Origin: Planctomycetota bacterium
Lineage (GTDB): Bacteria; Planctomycetota; PLA2
Length of the DNA stretch: 64,000 nt
Assembly: GCA_021776735.1 (NCBI GenBank)
Contig: JAJFFH010000027.1
Coordinates: forward strand, 186,001 to 250,000
Direction of reading: 5' to 3'
Positions 26,169-34,700 of the stretch are shown in pieces. The translations under genes were made by a program, and so were the position numbers. Numbering within the stretch: the first letter of the stretch is position 1; every line of letters starts with the position of its first letter. Under the pieces are notes generated by a model. That model had not been told where the DNA came from. It saw only the letters and a program-made list of their open reading frames with translations, and did no database searches.

Positions 26169-27863
26169 ATGAACACAACGGCTCGGCTCGCCGTCTTGGC
26201 TCTTTTCGCTACCGGAACCGGCGCCCTGCTATTGCCGCCGGCGGAAGCGCGCAAGGGCGCGACGCGTTCCGCTGTCGTCGAACTCGGTCGGCGGCTGTTT
26301 TTTGATCCCTCGGCCAGCCGCGCCGGCAAGTTCTCGTGCGCGTCGTGCCACGATCCCGAGCACGGTTTTTCCGATGCGCGCGTGGTCAGCAAGGACGAGA
26401 ATGGCAAGTCGCGGCGCCACAGCCAGCCGCTTACGGATCTGATCGATGGCCGCGGCATGCACTGGGACGGGGAGTTCGACACCGTCCGTGAGCTGTTGAC
26501 CGCGCGTCTCTCCAACCCCGGATTCGCCCTCGCGAGCCTCCGCGGCATACGCCAGCGCCACTACGACCGCGCCAAGGAGCGCGGTGACAAGCCGGACGAA
26601 GCCAAGTTCCGCCGTACCATGTCGAGTCTCGCCCCACCGTACTACGGACCGGCCGAGCCGCGCCGCCCGACGTTCACGCCGTTGGAATCGCGTCTTTCCG
26701 CCGCAGGACGTTACGACCGCGGCTTCGAACGCGCGTTCGGCTCTCCGCGGGTCACGACCGAGCGCACGGTCGATGCCCTTGAGGCTTACGTTCTTTCGCT
26801 GCGCACCGAGAAGAGTCCGTACGACCGGTACGCCGGCGGCGAGCCCGCAGCGCTCACGCCCCGTCAGCGCCGCGGTCTGCGCCTGTTCTCCGGCAAGGCC
26901 AACTGCGCGACCTGTCATTCGCTGGACGCCACCGGCGGGCGCGCGCACTTCAACGACGGCCGGTTCCACAACACGGGCGTGTCGTTTCGGGACCTGTCGC
27001 TCGCCATCGGTCGCAAGATCGAGGGGGACGGCGGCCACGGCGAGATGTCGTTCGTCCACAAGGACCTGGGCAAGTTCAAGACCCCCAGCCTTCGCGACGT
27101 CGCCCGCCGCGCGCCGTACATGCACGACGGTTCGCTCAAGACTCTTGAAGATGTCGTGCGCTACTACGACAAGGGCGGCACGCCGAACAAGTATCTCGAT
27201 CGCGACATCGCGCCGCTCAAGCTGACGGACGGCGATGTTGCCGACCTGGTCGCGTTCCTCGAGTCCCTGACCGGCGATACGCGCGCGGGACTCGGCGACC
27301 TTCCGTCGTACCGGCGCGAGGCAACCGTCAAGATCGTCGATCTGACCGGCAAGCCCCTGAGCGGCTTCACGGTGGAGGTACGGCCGTTCGGTGACCGTCT
27401 CAAGGGCGCAGCGCGGCGGCCGGGCGCGATCCGCGCCGAGACCGATCGCGTCGGGAGGATCAAGTTCAAGTATCCGCGATCGACGCACGCCACGCTCCAC
27501 GCGCCGGGTTACGAGATCGGCGAGGGCAAGCCGATGCCCGATTCGCTTACGGAAGCGGAGTACGTCGCGGTCCCGACCGACGAGATCGTCGTGCGCCTGA
27601 AATTCAAGCAGGGCAAGCGAAACCTGCCCAAGACGGTGACGGCGTACCGCGTGGGAGACAAGAAGGTCGTTGCCTTCTTCAAGCGCGTTCGCAAGCTCAA
27701 CGCCCGCGAGGCCTACTACGTCGCCGGCCGTGGCCGCGCCGGCCTTGGCGACCGGGAGCACATCGCCCGGGTGCGCTTCGACTGCCAACAGCGGGGGGGC
27801 AGCGTGTTCTACGAACTCGACCTTTCCGGTGGCGAGTCGGACCCGATTACCTTTCCGCAATAG
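26169..27863 (+). CDS. Di-heme cytochrome c peroxidase-like protein with C-terminal beta domain
   Basis: 564 aa. A signal peptide (1-27) precedes two heme-binding motifs, CASCH near residue 60 and CATCH near 250, with the intervening RRHSQPLTDL and the GRFHNTGVSF region expected of the MauG/cytochrome c peroxidase family; the LTDGDVADLVAFLESLT helix closes that domain. Residues from about 385 on are an extra beta-sandwich (TVKIVDLTGKPLSGFTVEV...) not found in typical peroxidases of about 350 aa. It is periplasmic; substrate (peroxide or a partner protein) is unknown. GGAGG is well placed before the ATG. Confidence 0.85.
   Translation: MNTTARLAVLALFATGTGALLLPPAEARKGATRSAVVELGRRLFFDPSASRAGKFSCASCHDPEHGFSDARVVSKDENGKSRRHSQPLTDLIDGRGMHWDGEFDTVRELLTARLSNPGFALASLRGIRQRHYDRAKERGDKPDEAKFRRTMSSLAPPYYGPAEPRRPTFTPLESRLSAAGRYDRGFERAFGSPRVTTERTVDALEAYVLSLRTEKSPYDRYAGGEPAALTPRQRRGLRLFSGKANCATCHSLDATGGRAHFNDGRFHNTGVSFRDLSLAIGRKIEGDGGHGEMSFVHKDLGKFKTPSLRDVARRAPYMHDGSLKTLEDVVRYYDKGGTPNKYLDRDIAPLKLTDGDVADLVAFLESLTGDTRAGLGDLPSYRREATVKIVDLTGKPLSGFTVEVRPFGDRLKGAARRPGAIRAETDRVGRIKFKYPRSTHATLHAPGYEIGEGKPMPDSLTEAEYVAVPTDEIVVRLKFKQGKRNLPKTVTAYRVGDKKVVAFFKRVRKLNAREAYYVAGRGRAGLGDREHIARVRFDCQQRGGSVFYELDLSGGESDPITFPQ
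27225..27238 (+). repeat. Dispersed motif copy (exact 14-mer), encoding LTDGDV
   Basis: In frame in the peroxidase gene, preceded by AGC (27220-27238 fits the 19-bp form). The position is the conserved 'LTD...DLVAFL' helix of that family, so selection on protein may explain it. Confidence 0.75.
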
Positions 27864-27872
27864 CCCTGGGCT

Positions 27873-27910
27873 CTGACTTGTCCTCGCTCGCCCTCGGGCC
27901 TACGCCGACT
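27873..27910 (+). repeat. Direct repeat flanking the peroxidase gene, copy 2
   Basis: Partner of 26033-26070; the pair encloses the peroxidase gene. Confidence 0.75.
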
Positions 27911-28028
27911 CTTCAAACAGCGCCCAACCTGTTGCGGCTCCGATCGCCGAACCGTCCGGCCCGTGCTTCCCCATGAGCGCGGGCCGTTTTTCTTCGTGAT
28001 CGCGCGCCGCGGGGCGAAGATTCGCGCC

Positions 28029-29120
28029 ATGACCCAGCGCGTCCTCGTTGTCGGTGCCGGCCGTGTCGGCCGCACAATCATGCACATGCTCTCCTATGAG
28101 GAGGGCTACGTGGTCTGCATCTGTGATGCGCGGCCTGACGTGGCCGCGCGCGCGGCGGCGGAAATCAAGGGCGCGAAGTTTCACGACGGCGATGTGTCCG
28201 ACGTTGTGGAGCTGGCCGCCGCGATGGAGGGGATGGATGCGGTCGTGTCGGCCGCGCCGTTCGCCGCCAATCGTGCCGTGGCGCAGACGGCCGCGCGGTC
28301 GGGGCTGCACTATCTCGATCTCACCGAAGATATACAGGTCACAAAGTTCGTCAAGGAGCTGGCGCAGGGAGCGGACAAGGCGTTTGTGCCCCAGTGCGGC
28401 GTCGCCCCCGGCTTCGTGGCGCTCGCCGGCATGCACATCATCGAGCAGTTCGACGAGGTGCATAGCCTGACGCTGCGAGTCGGCGCGCTGCCCGACCAGC
28501 CGAACAACCGCCTGAAGTACAACCTGACCTGGTCGACGGAAGGGCTCGTGAACGAGTACCTGCACCCGTGCGAGGCGTTGCGCGACGGGGAGCTCACGAT
28601 GGTTGCGCCGCTCGAAGGCAAGGAAGAGCTGCTGATCGAGGGCGTGGCCTACGAGGCGTTCACGACCTCGGGTGGCGTGGGCACGCTCTGCCACACGTTC
28701 GAGGGAAAGATCCGCCGCCTCGACTACAAGACCATTCGCTATCCCGGTCACCTCGAGCTGATCCGGTTCCTGGTCCATGACCTCGGCTTCAAGCACCATC
28801 CGGACGAACTCGTACGCATCTTCCACCGGTCGATTCCGGCGACGGAGGACGACTTTGTTCTCGTGTCGGTCCGCGCCGCGGGCATGTCCGACGGACGCCT
28901 GGTGGAGAAGACGTACTGGCGCAAGGTGGAAGGCCGACATATCGGCGAACGCTTCTTCACGGGCATCGAGGTCTCGACCGCCGCGGGCGTCTGCGGCGTG
29001 CTCCATGTGGTCTTGAACGCCCCGGAGCCGCCGCACGGCCTCGTCCGAATGGAAGACGTGTCGTACGGCGCCTTCATGGCGAGCCCGTTCGGCCGCTACT
29101 ACGGCCGCCGCGACGCGTAG
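28029..29120 (+). CDS. Saccharopine dehydrogenase family oxidoreductase
   Basis: 363 aa from ATG 28029. A Rossmann NAD(P)-binding start, RVLVVGAGRVGRTIMHML, is followed by DARPD after the second strand; the middle has the family's catalytic-domain segment APGFVALAGMHIIEQF and a saccharopine-dehydrogenase-like C-terminal domain. Members oxidise lysine derivatives or related amino acids, but the genomic context does not say which. The start is chosen because the upstream frame has no coding character. An intergenic gap of about 280 bp separates it from guaB. Confidence 0.8.
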   Translation: MTQRVLVVGAGRVGRTIMHMLSYEEGYVVCICDARPDVAARAAAEIKGAKFHDGDVSDVVELAAAMEGMDAVVSAAPFAANRAVAQTAARSGLHYLDLTEDIQVTKFVKELAQGADKAFVPQCGVAPGFVALAGMHIIEQFDEVHSLTLRVGALPDQPNNRLKYNLTWSTEGLVNEYLHPCEALRDGELTMVAPLEGKEELLIEGVAYEAFTTSGGVGTLCHTFEGKIRRLDYKTIRYPGHLELIRFLVHDLGFKHHPDELVRIFHRSIPATEDDFVLVSVRAAGMSDGRLVEKTYWRKVEGRHIGERFFTGIEVSTAAGVCGVLHVVLNAPEPPHGLVRMEDVSYGAFMASPFGRYYGRRDA

Positions 29121-29216
29121 GGGAGAGGCGCGAAGCGACCAGTCGTCCGCCGGCACAGTACGGGTTCGGCGGCCCCGTGGGTTCGCTAGAGATGGAGCGC
29201 TCGCCCCGCTAGCGAT

Positions 29217-29236
29217 CGATAGCCGCAGGCGGCTAT
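29217..29236. repeat. Perfect hairpin overlapping a dispersed-motif copy
   Basis: GATAGCCGC/GCGGCTATC inverted repeat whose 3' arm overlaps the motif copy at 29233-29246. Confidence 0.7.
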
Positions 29237-29246
29237 CGCCGTCCGT
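29233..29246 (-). repeat. Dispersed motif, near copy (ACGGACGGCGAT, last two bases differ)
   Basis: Intergenic copy with the AGC flank, upstream of guaB. Confidence 0.65.
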
Positions 29247-29275
29247 GTGCTTTGGCTGCGAAGATCGTTCGTTCC

Positions 29276-29304
29276 TTGGGCCTGTCGTCGTCCCCGGTTA
29301 ACGT
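29276..29304 (+). promoter_or_regulatory. Candidate sigma-70 type promoter for guaB
   Basis: TTGGGC and TAACGT are separated by 17 bases. Transcription would begin near 29311 and run directly into the hairpins below. The match is moderate; no upstream gene is on the same strand within 150 bp. Confidence 0.35.
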
Positions 29305-29338
29305 ACCGTGGAAACCCATATCTTTGGTTTCTCATAGC

Positions 29339-29362
29339 GGGCGCGGGAGAGCGCCCTTTTTT
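29339..29362 (+). terminator. Intrinsic terminator/attenuator in the guaB leader
   Basis: GGGCGC and GCGCCC enclose a six-base loop and are followed by six T. A smaller hairpin, GAAACC/GGTTTC at 29311-29331, precedes it. The terminator is 42 bases before the guaB ATG, so it could be an attenuator rather than an end for the upstream gene, which lies 220 bases earlier. Confidence 0.65.
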
Positions 29363-29403
29363 GGTTGCGAGTCGCGCCTCCCGGACCCGGAAGCGAGGTG
29401 CGC

Positions 29404-30867
29404 ATGCAGGACCGAATCGTCGGTGAAGGAATCACGTTTGATGACGTGTTGCTCCTGCCGGGCTATAGCGAGATACTCGGCGCCGATGCCGATGTCGCCA
29501 GCCAATTGAGTCGTCGGGTCGCCCTCAATGTCCCGATCGTGTCCGCGGCCATGGACACCGTGACCGAGTCGGGGCTTGCCATCGCGCTGGCGCAGCAGGG
29601 CGGACTTGGGGTCATCCACAAGAACCTGACGATCGAGCAACAGGTCAAGGAGGTCTACCTCGTCAAGCGCTCGGTCAACGGCATCATCCAGGATCCGGTG
29701 ACCCTGCCGCCGTCGGCCACGATCGGGACCGCGCGCCAGGCGATGGACGAGAATCGGATTTCCGGGATTCCCGTTGTCGAAGGCCGCCGCGTAGTCGGCA
29801 TCTTGACGAGCCGCGACCTGCGTTTTCAACGCGACGATCAGGCTCGGCTCGTGGACGTGATGACCAAGGAGCATCTCGTCACCGGTCCGGCGACGACGAC
29901 GCTGGAAGCGGCCAAGGCGATCCTGCACCGGCACAAGGTCGAGAAACTCCTGCTCGTCGATGACGACATGAATCTGCAGGGACTCATCACGATCAAGGAC
30001 ATCAACAAGCTCAAGGAGTTTCCGCAGGCCAACCTCGACGCGAAGGGCCGGTTGCGCGCGGGCGCCGCGATCGGAGCGGTCGGGGACGCCAAGGAGCGTG
30101 CGGCGGCGCTGGTCGAGCGCGGTGTCGATGTCCTGGTCGTGGACACGGCGCACGGCCACAGCAAGAACGTCGGCGACATGGTTCGCTATGTAAAGAGTCA
30201 CTTCGACATCGACGTTGTGGCGGGCAACATCGCGACCGGTGAGGGCGCGCGGTTCCTGGCCGACGCGGGCGCCGACGCCGTCAAGGTCGGCATCGGTCCC
30301 GGCTCCATCTGCACGACCCGGATCGTGGCCGGCATCGGCGTGCCGCAGCTCTCGGCGATTTCCGCGTGCGCGGCGGCGCTCAAGGGTTCGGGCGTGCCGG
30401 TTATCGCCGACGGAGGCGTCCGCTTCTCGGGCGACATCGTCAAGGCGCTGGCTGCGGGCGCGCGCAGCGTGATGATCGGCTCGCTGTTCGCCGGTGTCGA
30501 GGAGAGCCCGGGCGAGACCGTGCTCTACCGCGGCCGGACGTTCAAGACTTACCGGGGCATGGGCAGCCTGGGGGCGATGGCTCGCGGAAGCAAGGACCGG
30601 TATGGCCAGCACGAGATTCGGGCGACGGAAAAGTTCGTGCCCGAAGGCGTCGAAGGACGGGTGCCGTACAAGGGCCGCCTGCCCGAGCTTGTCCATCAAC
30701 TCGTCGGCGGTTTACGGCAGGGCATGGGCTACTGCGGGACCAGGACGATCGGGGAACTCCGCGCGGATGCGCGGTTCTTGCGGGTCAGCTCCGCCGGCGC
30801 TTCCGAGAGCCATCCGCACGACATCGAGGTCACCAAGGAAGCCCCCAACTATCGGACGGATCGGTGA
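29404..30867 (+). CDS. guaB: Inosine-5'-monophosphate dehydrogenase
   Basis: 487 aa. It oxidises IMP to XMP, the first step to GMP. The start is ATG 29404 ([20 protein letters not shown]) with GAGG upstream; a longer GTG start adds 13 residues of leader-like sequence. Two CBS domains lie at about 95-205. The catalytic Cys is in [11 protein letters not shown], followed by [19 protein letters not shown] and the flap region [10 protein letters not shown]. Length is normal. It overlaps guaA by four bases (GTGA), so both are made from one transcript. Confidence 0.95.
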   Translation: MQDRIVGEGITFDDVLLLPGYSEILGADADVASQLSRRVALNVPIVSAAMDTVTESGLAIALAQQGGLGVIHKNLTIEQQVKEVYLVKRSVNGIIQDPVTLPPSATIGTARQAMDENRISGIPVVEGRRVVGILTSRDLRFQRDDQARLVDVMTKEHLVTGPATTTLEAAKAILHRHKVEKLLLVDDDMNLQGLITIKDINKLKEFPQANLDAKGRLRAGAAIGAVGDAKERAAALVERGVDVLVVDTAHGHSKNVGDMVRYVKSHFDIDVVAGNIATGEGARFLADAGADAVKVGIGPGSICTTRIVAGIGVPQLSAISACAAALKGSGVPVIADGGVRFSGDIVKALAAGARSVMIGSLFAGVEESPGETVLYRGRTFKTYRGMGSLGAMARGSKDRYGQHEIRATEKFVPEGVEGRVPYKGRLPELVHQLVGGLRQGMGYCGTRTIGELRADARFLRVSSAGASESHPHDIEVTKEAPNYRTDR

Positions 30868-32399
30868 AGCACGAGACCATCTACATCCTCGATTTCGGAG
30901 CGCAGTACGCGCAATTGATCGCGCGACGCGTCCGGGAACATCATTGCTACTGCGAGATCGTGCCGCACGACACTCCCGTGGAGCGCCTGCGCAACGGTCG
31001 CGGCGTCATTCTCACGGGAGGTCCCGCGAGTGTCTACGCTGCGGATGCGCCGACATGCGATCCGGCGGTGTTCGACATGGGGATTCCCGTGCTCGGTATC
31101 TGCTACGGCATGCAGCTTATGAGTCACCTGCTGGGTGGGCGCGTGGAAAAGGCGGAGCGTCGCGAGTATGGCCACGCGGTGTTGCAGATTGCCAATGACG
31201 GCGACCTCTTTGCCGGAGTGCCGGCCACAACGCCGGTGTGGATGAGCCACGGCGATCGCGTGCAGAGCCCGGGCGAAGGCTTCGAGGTCTTGGCGACGAC
31301 GACCAACACGCCGTATGCCGCGGTCGTCCACAGAAAGCGCAAGGCCTACGGGATCCAGTTCCACCCGGAGGTGACGCACACGGCGCAGGGCCGCGCGATC
31401 CTCGGAAACTTTCTGCTGCGGGTTTGTGAGATGAGCGGCGACTGGCAGATGGGATCGTTCGTCGAGGAGACCGTGGCGCGCGTGCGCGAGCAGGTCGGCG
31501 ACGCCGGCGTCGTCTTGGGATTGTCGGGGGGCGTCGACTCGATGGTCGTGGCCAAGCTCCTGGAGCGGGCGATCGGCGACCGCGTTCATCCGATCTTCGT
31601 CGACAACGGCCTGCTGCGTCTCAACGAACCGGAACAGGTGCGCAAGACTTTTGCGGAACACTTCTCGATCCCGCTCCATTTTGTTGACGCCAGCGCGCGA
31701 TTTCTCGACCGCCTCGCGGGTGTCTCGGACCCCGAACAGAAACGCCGGATCATCGGCCACACGTTCATCGAAGTATTCCGCGATCGTGCGGAAGGATTCG
31801 ACGACGTACGTTTCCTGGCCCAGGGCACCCTGTACCCGGACGTGATCGAGTCGGTCGCGGCGCACGGTGGACCGTCGTCCACGATCAAGACGCACCACAA
31901 CGTCGGCGGTCTTCCGGACGAGTTGGGTTTCGAACTCGTGGAGCCGCTGCGCGAACTGTTCAAGGACGAAGTACGCACAATCGGCCGCGCCGTCGGGCTA
32001 CCCGAACGCATCGTGACCCGGCAGCCGTTCCCGGGCCCGGGACTCGCCGTCCGCATCCTCGGCGACATCACGCCCGACCGCCTGGACATCCTTCGCCAGG
32101 CCGACCATGTGATCCAGGACGAAATCAGAAGCGCCGGCCTCTACACCGAACTCTGGCAGAGCTTCGGCGTGCTTCTCCCGATCCAGACCGTCGGCGTGAT
32201 GGGCGATGGTCGCACCTACGAAGACGTGTGCGCGGTGCGTGCGGTCCACTCGGTCGATGCGATGACGGCGGAAGCCGCGAAGCTGCCGCACGACCTGCTC
32301 CAACGCATCTCGAACCGGGTGATCAACGAGGTACGCGGCATCAACCGCGTGGTCTACGACATCTCGAGCAAGCCGCCGGCTACGATTGAGTGGGAATAG
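30864..32399 (+). CDS. guaA: GMP synthase (glutamine-hydrolysing)
   Basis: 511 aa from GTG 30864, overlapping the guaB stop. It converts XMP to GMP using ATP and glutamine. The class-I amidotransferase domain shows GICYGMQLM with the catalytic Cys and HPEVTHT with the catalytic His. The ATP-pyrophosphatase domain has LSGGVDSMV (PP-loop), and the dimerisation domain has [10 protein letters not shown] and [15 protein letters not shown], both typical. A strong terminator follows at 32453-32480. Confidence 0.95.
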   Translation: MKHETIYILDFGAQYAQLIARRVREHHCYCEIVPHDTPVERLRNGRGVILTGGPASVYAADAPTCDPAVFDMGIPVLGICYGMQLMSHLLGGRVEKAERREYGHAVLQIANDGDLFAGVPATTPVWMSHGDRVQSPGEGFEVLATTTNTPYAAVVHRKRKAYGIQFHPEVTHTAQGRAILGNFLLRVCEMSGDWQMGSFVEETVARVREQVGDAGVVLGLSGGVDSMVVAKLLERAIGDRVHPIFVDNGLLRLNEPEQVRKTFAEHFSIPLHFVDASARFLDRLAGVSDPEQKRRIIGHTFIEVFRDRAEGFDDVRFLAQGTLYPDVIESVAAHGGPSSTIKTHHNVGGLPDELGFELVEPLRELFKDEVRTIGRAVGLPERIVTRQPFPGPGLAVRILGDITPDRLDILRQADHVIQDEIRSAGLYTELWQSFGVLLPIQTVGVMGDGRTYEDVCAVRAVHSVDAMTAEAAKLPHDLLQRISNRVINEVRGINRVVYDISSKPPATIEWE

Positions 32400-32452
32400 G
32401 GGGCGGGCGAACGGCGGGCGTAGGCGCGGGAGCCGCCCGCCGTATCCCTTGC

Positions 32453-32480
32453 CGCCACGGCTGACTCTGTGGCGTTTTTT
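32453..32480 (+). terminator. Intrinsic terminator after guaBA
   Basis: Stem CGCCACGG/CTGTGGCG (one G-T pair) with a CTGACT loop and six T. It is 54 bases after the guaA stop. Confidence 0.75.
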
Positions 32481-32497
32481 GGTGCGGGGAGGGTTAT

Positions 32498-32524
32498 CCG
32501 GTTCGCGGAGGAACCGCGGACCGG
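32498..32524 (+). repeat. Hairpin repeat with AGGAA loop, copy 3
   Basis: CCGGTTCGCGG/CCGCGGACCGG with one mismatch around AGGA. It directly abuts the motif copy at 32525. Confidence 0.75.
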
Positions 32525-32538
32525 AGATCGCCGTCCGT
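32525..32538 (-). repeat. Dispersed motif, near copy (one difference)
   Basis: ACGGACGGCGATCT on the minus strand, with AGC flank; intergenic, abutting a hairpin repeat. Confidence 0.7.
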
Positions 32539-32561
32539 ACGCTGTCTTAGGAATTGTTCCC

Positions 32562-33563
32562 TCACCGTCCGGGCCGCGGGCGGTGCGAATCGGTGACCGG
32601 CGTCTCCGTTTCCCAGTACACCTTGTTGCGGCGGCCGTTGCGGACGTGGGTTCGGTGGTCCCCCTTGGAGACGGCGAGATGCGCGGCGAGTCCCTTCTTC
32701 AGCAGCACGCGCAGCGTCTTCTTGTCGATACCGTCCTTGGATTGCGCGAGCACCTTTCCGTTTTGCCCGTACGAGTCCGGCTGCACGATCAGGAGGGCCG
32801 CGCTGTTTTTTGTGGATGCTCCCTGGATCTTCGCGTGCGCGAGCTCCTTCAGCGTGCCGCACGGTGCGTAGACGAATAGTCCGCGCAGGGCGTCCTCGTA
32901 CGCCAGAGCTTGAAGCATTCCTTCCCATCGCTTGCGTACGGCCGCGCTCGGCGCGCGGATGACCACGAGAGCAACCGAATCGCAGGCCGCGACGTTCAGG
33001 CCGAGCCGTACGTTCTTCAGGCGCGGGAGGGCGCGCACGGACGCCTTGGGGCGATAGCGCTTTGCGATGCGGGCCATTGACGTGACCATGCGCTGCACGC
33101 CGGTGTCGTCCCAGCCAAAGGTCATGCCCGGTGAGCGGCTCGGGCGGGCCAGCCGCGTCTTGCCGTCCGGGGCGAGGATGGTGAACACCGTGTTTTCGAG
33201 TTGCCCGGACCGGCCGCGAAACACGTCGGTGAGGAACTTCACCTCGTCTTTGTCCTCGTAGGTGGCGAGGCGGACGCAGACGAACGGGCGCGCCGCTTCG
33301 ATGACTCGTCGATTGGACCAAAAACTCTGGTCCGTACGCTGCTTGCCGGGTCACCACATGCCCGAGACATTGCGGCAGTGCGGTGCAGCCGAGGTCAACA
33401 GGATGGGGCGCCCCGTCCGTCGCGCTTCGGCCAATCCGGTCTTCCAGATCCCGATCCAGGCGATCTTCGACGCGGCTTGTTTGCTTGTGGTTCGGTCGGA
33501 GGCCGTGGGACCGGCGGTGGCCGCGGCCGCGCCGAGGAGCAGGCAGATTGCGGTTCGCATCAT
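32562..33563 (-). CDS. Thioredoxin-like secreted protein with one in-frame TGA (candidate selenoprotein)
   Basis: 334 codons in one frame from ATG 33563 to the stop at 32562, with a single TGA at 33351-33353 (codon 71). Residues 1-18 are a signal peptide. The N-terminal part (KIAWIGIWKTGLAEARRTGRPILL) matches the start of thioredoxin-like proteins, with Cys63 eight residues before the TGA. The frame continues as PGKQRTDQSF... and further ordered sequence (LENTVFTILAPDGKTRLARP) without other breaks. A six-base hairpin (33315-33333) begins 17 bases after the TGA, as in bacterial SECIS elements. The alternatives are a nonsense mutation or a base error (GGA to TGA). The gene at 36379 begins similarly (IDWVGDWDKAFAQAKAEGKPVML). 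Confidence 0.6.
33315..33333 (-). promoter_or_regulatory. SECIS-like hairpin after the in-frame TGA
   Basis: On the minus strand GGACCA and TGGTCC enclose GAGTTTT, 17 bases after the TGA, giving 23 bases from TGA to loop and G as the first loop base. These satisfy the loose bacterial SECIS rules; no lower stem extends it. Confidence 0.4.
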
Positions 33564-33630
33564 GACCGATCAAACCCGGCGTGTCTTGCGACTCTCTGAA
33601 GCCCGGGCTTTCGGTTATTTTGATGATGGC

Positions 33631-34515
33631 GTGATCAGAACAAGAGGTGCGCAGACGAGCGGGCGCGGGGCGGCACTCCTCCTCGTCGGCGCCCTGCTGC
33701 TCGCGGCCGGGGGAACGCTATACGGCCTTGTGTCTTGGCTCAAGAGCCGCGCCGCTGCGAGCGCGTCGTCTCCGGCGGCCGAATCCGACGACGCGGAGCG
33801 TGAGACGGGACTTCTTGACCCGGACGTGGGAATGCCCTTCGATGCGATCCGTGTGAACGACGGCGTGTACCACCTCATTCTTGAATGCTCACACCGGTGG
33901 GGCCGTGACGTGGCCGCGGATCGGACCGAAATCGAGCGCCTTGACGATGCCGTTGCGGAATGCACGCGGTGCGTTACGGAAGGCACGCTCTACTCGTTGT
34001 ATCCGAGCGCCGACGGAGAGAGCAAGCTGCTTGTGCTCAACCTCGGCCAAGTGCCCCCGTCCACGGTCCTCGCTCGACTTGCGAGCGTTCTCGAGAACGC
34101 GGAGCGTGAGAGCGGACTGACCTGGGAATTGAGTGTTTTGGGTAAACCGGCGACAAGACGGACCGAACTCGCAGGCCTCCCGGCGGTTTCGATCGACCGG
34201 ATCGATCAGGAACCAGATACGCGGCGCGTCGTGCTCGTGCTGGAGCTTGGACTCGGGTGGGAGGCCGGACAGCGTCTTCCGGCGAGCCTCATTGCGCGGA
34301 TCCGGTCGTACGCGGAGTACGGCGCGAGTGCATCGTTGGCCCGTCGATTTCCGCAGGCGCGGATCGGCGAACAGGGCGTGATGATTCGCATCGAGACGCA
34401 TCAGAGACCGCGCGCCCGGCAGCAAGAACTGCTGCGGGCTCAACGCGCCTCGCTACGTACAAGGGGGATGGATCTCGCGGTGCTCGTCCAGGGCCGGTCC
34501 TTCAATCTCGATTAA
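33631..34515 (+). CDS. Membrane-anchored protein, unknown
   Basis: 294 aa from GTG 33631; ATG 33562 is possible but would overlap the divergent thioredoxin-like gene's start. The N-terminus ([34 protein letters not shown]) is one transmembrane helix, followed by an exported domain with ECSHRWG and ECTRCVTEGTLYSLYP (Cys/His residues that could bind metal or form a disulfide). The rest mixes helices and strands with no known motif. It lies upstream of the coiled-coil gene on the same strand. Confidence 0.6.
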   Translation: MIRTRGAQTSGRGAALLLVGALLLAAGGTLYGLVSWLKSRAAASASSPAAESDDAERETGLLDPDVGMPFDAIRVNDGVYHLILECSHRWGRDVAADRTEIERLDDAVAECTRCVTEGTLYSLYPSADGESKLLVLNLGQVPPSTVLARLASVLENAERESGLTWELSVLGKPATRRTELAGLPAVSIDRIDQEPDTRRVVLVLELGLGWEAGQRLPASLIARIRSYAEYGASASLARRFPQARIGEQGVMIRIETHQRPRARQQELLRAQRASLRTRGMDLAVLVQGRSFNLD

Positions 34516-34700
34516 AACCCAAAAAAAAGTTCGCGATTTGCACGTGGAGGCGGGGCTCATAGGTGTTTGCAAACACGGCAATTGCGCGCGTTACGCCTAA
34601 CAAACCCCCTTCCGGTTTAGGGCCCTAACAAAACGTTACGCGAGGAACGGCCGCAGAAACCTGTACCGCCTTCGACTACCCTGTGGGTGGCTGGTTGACT

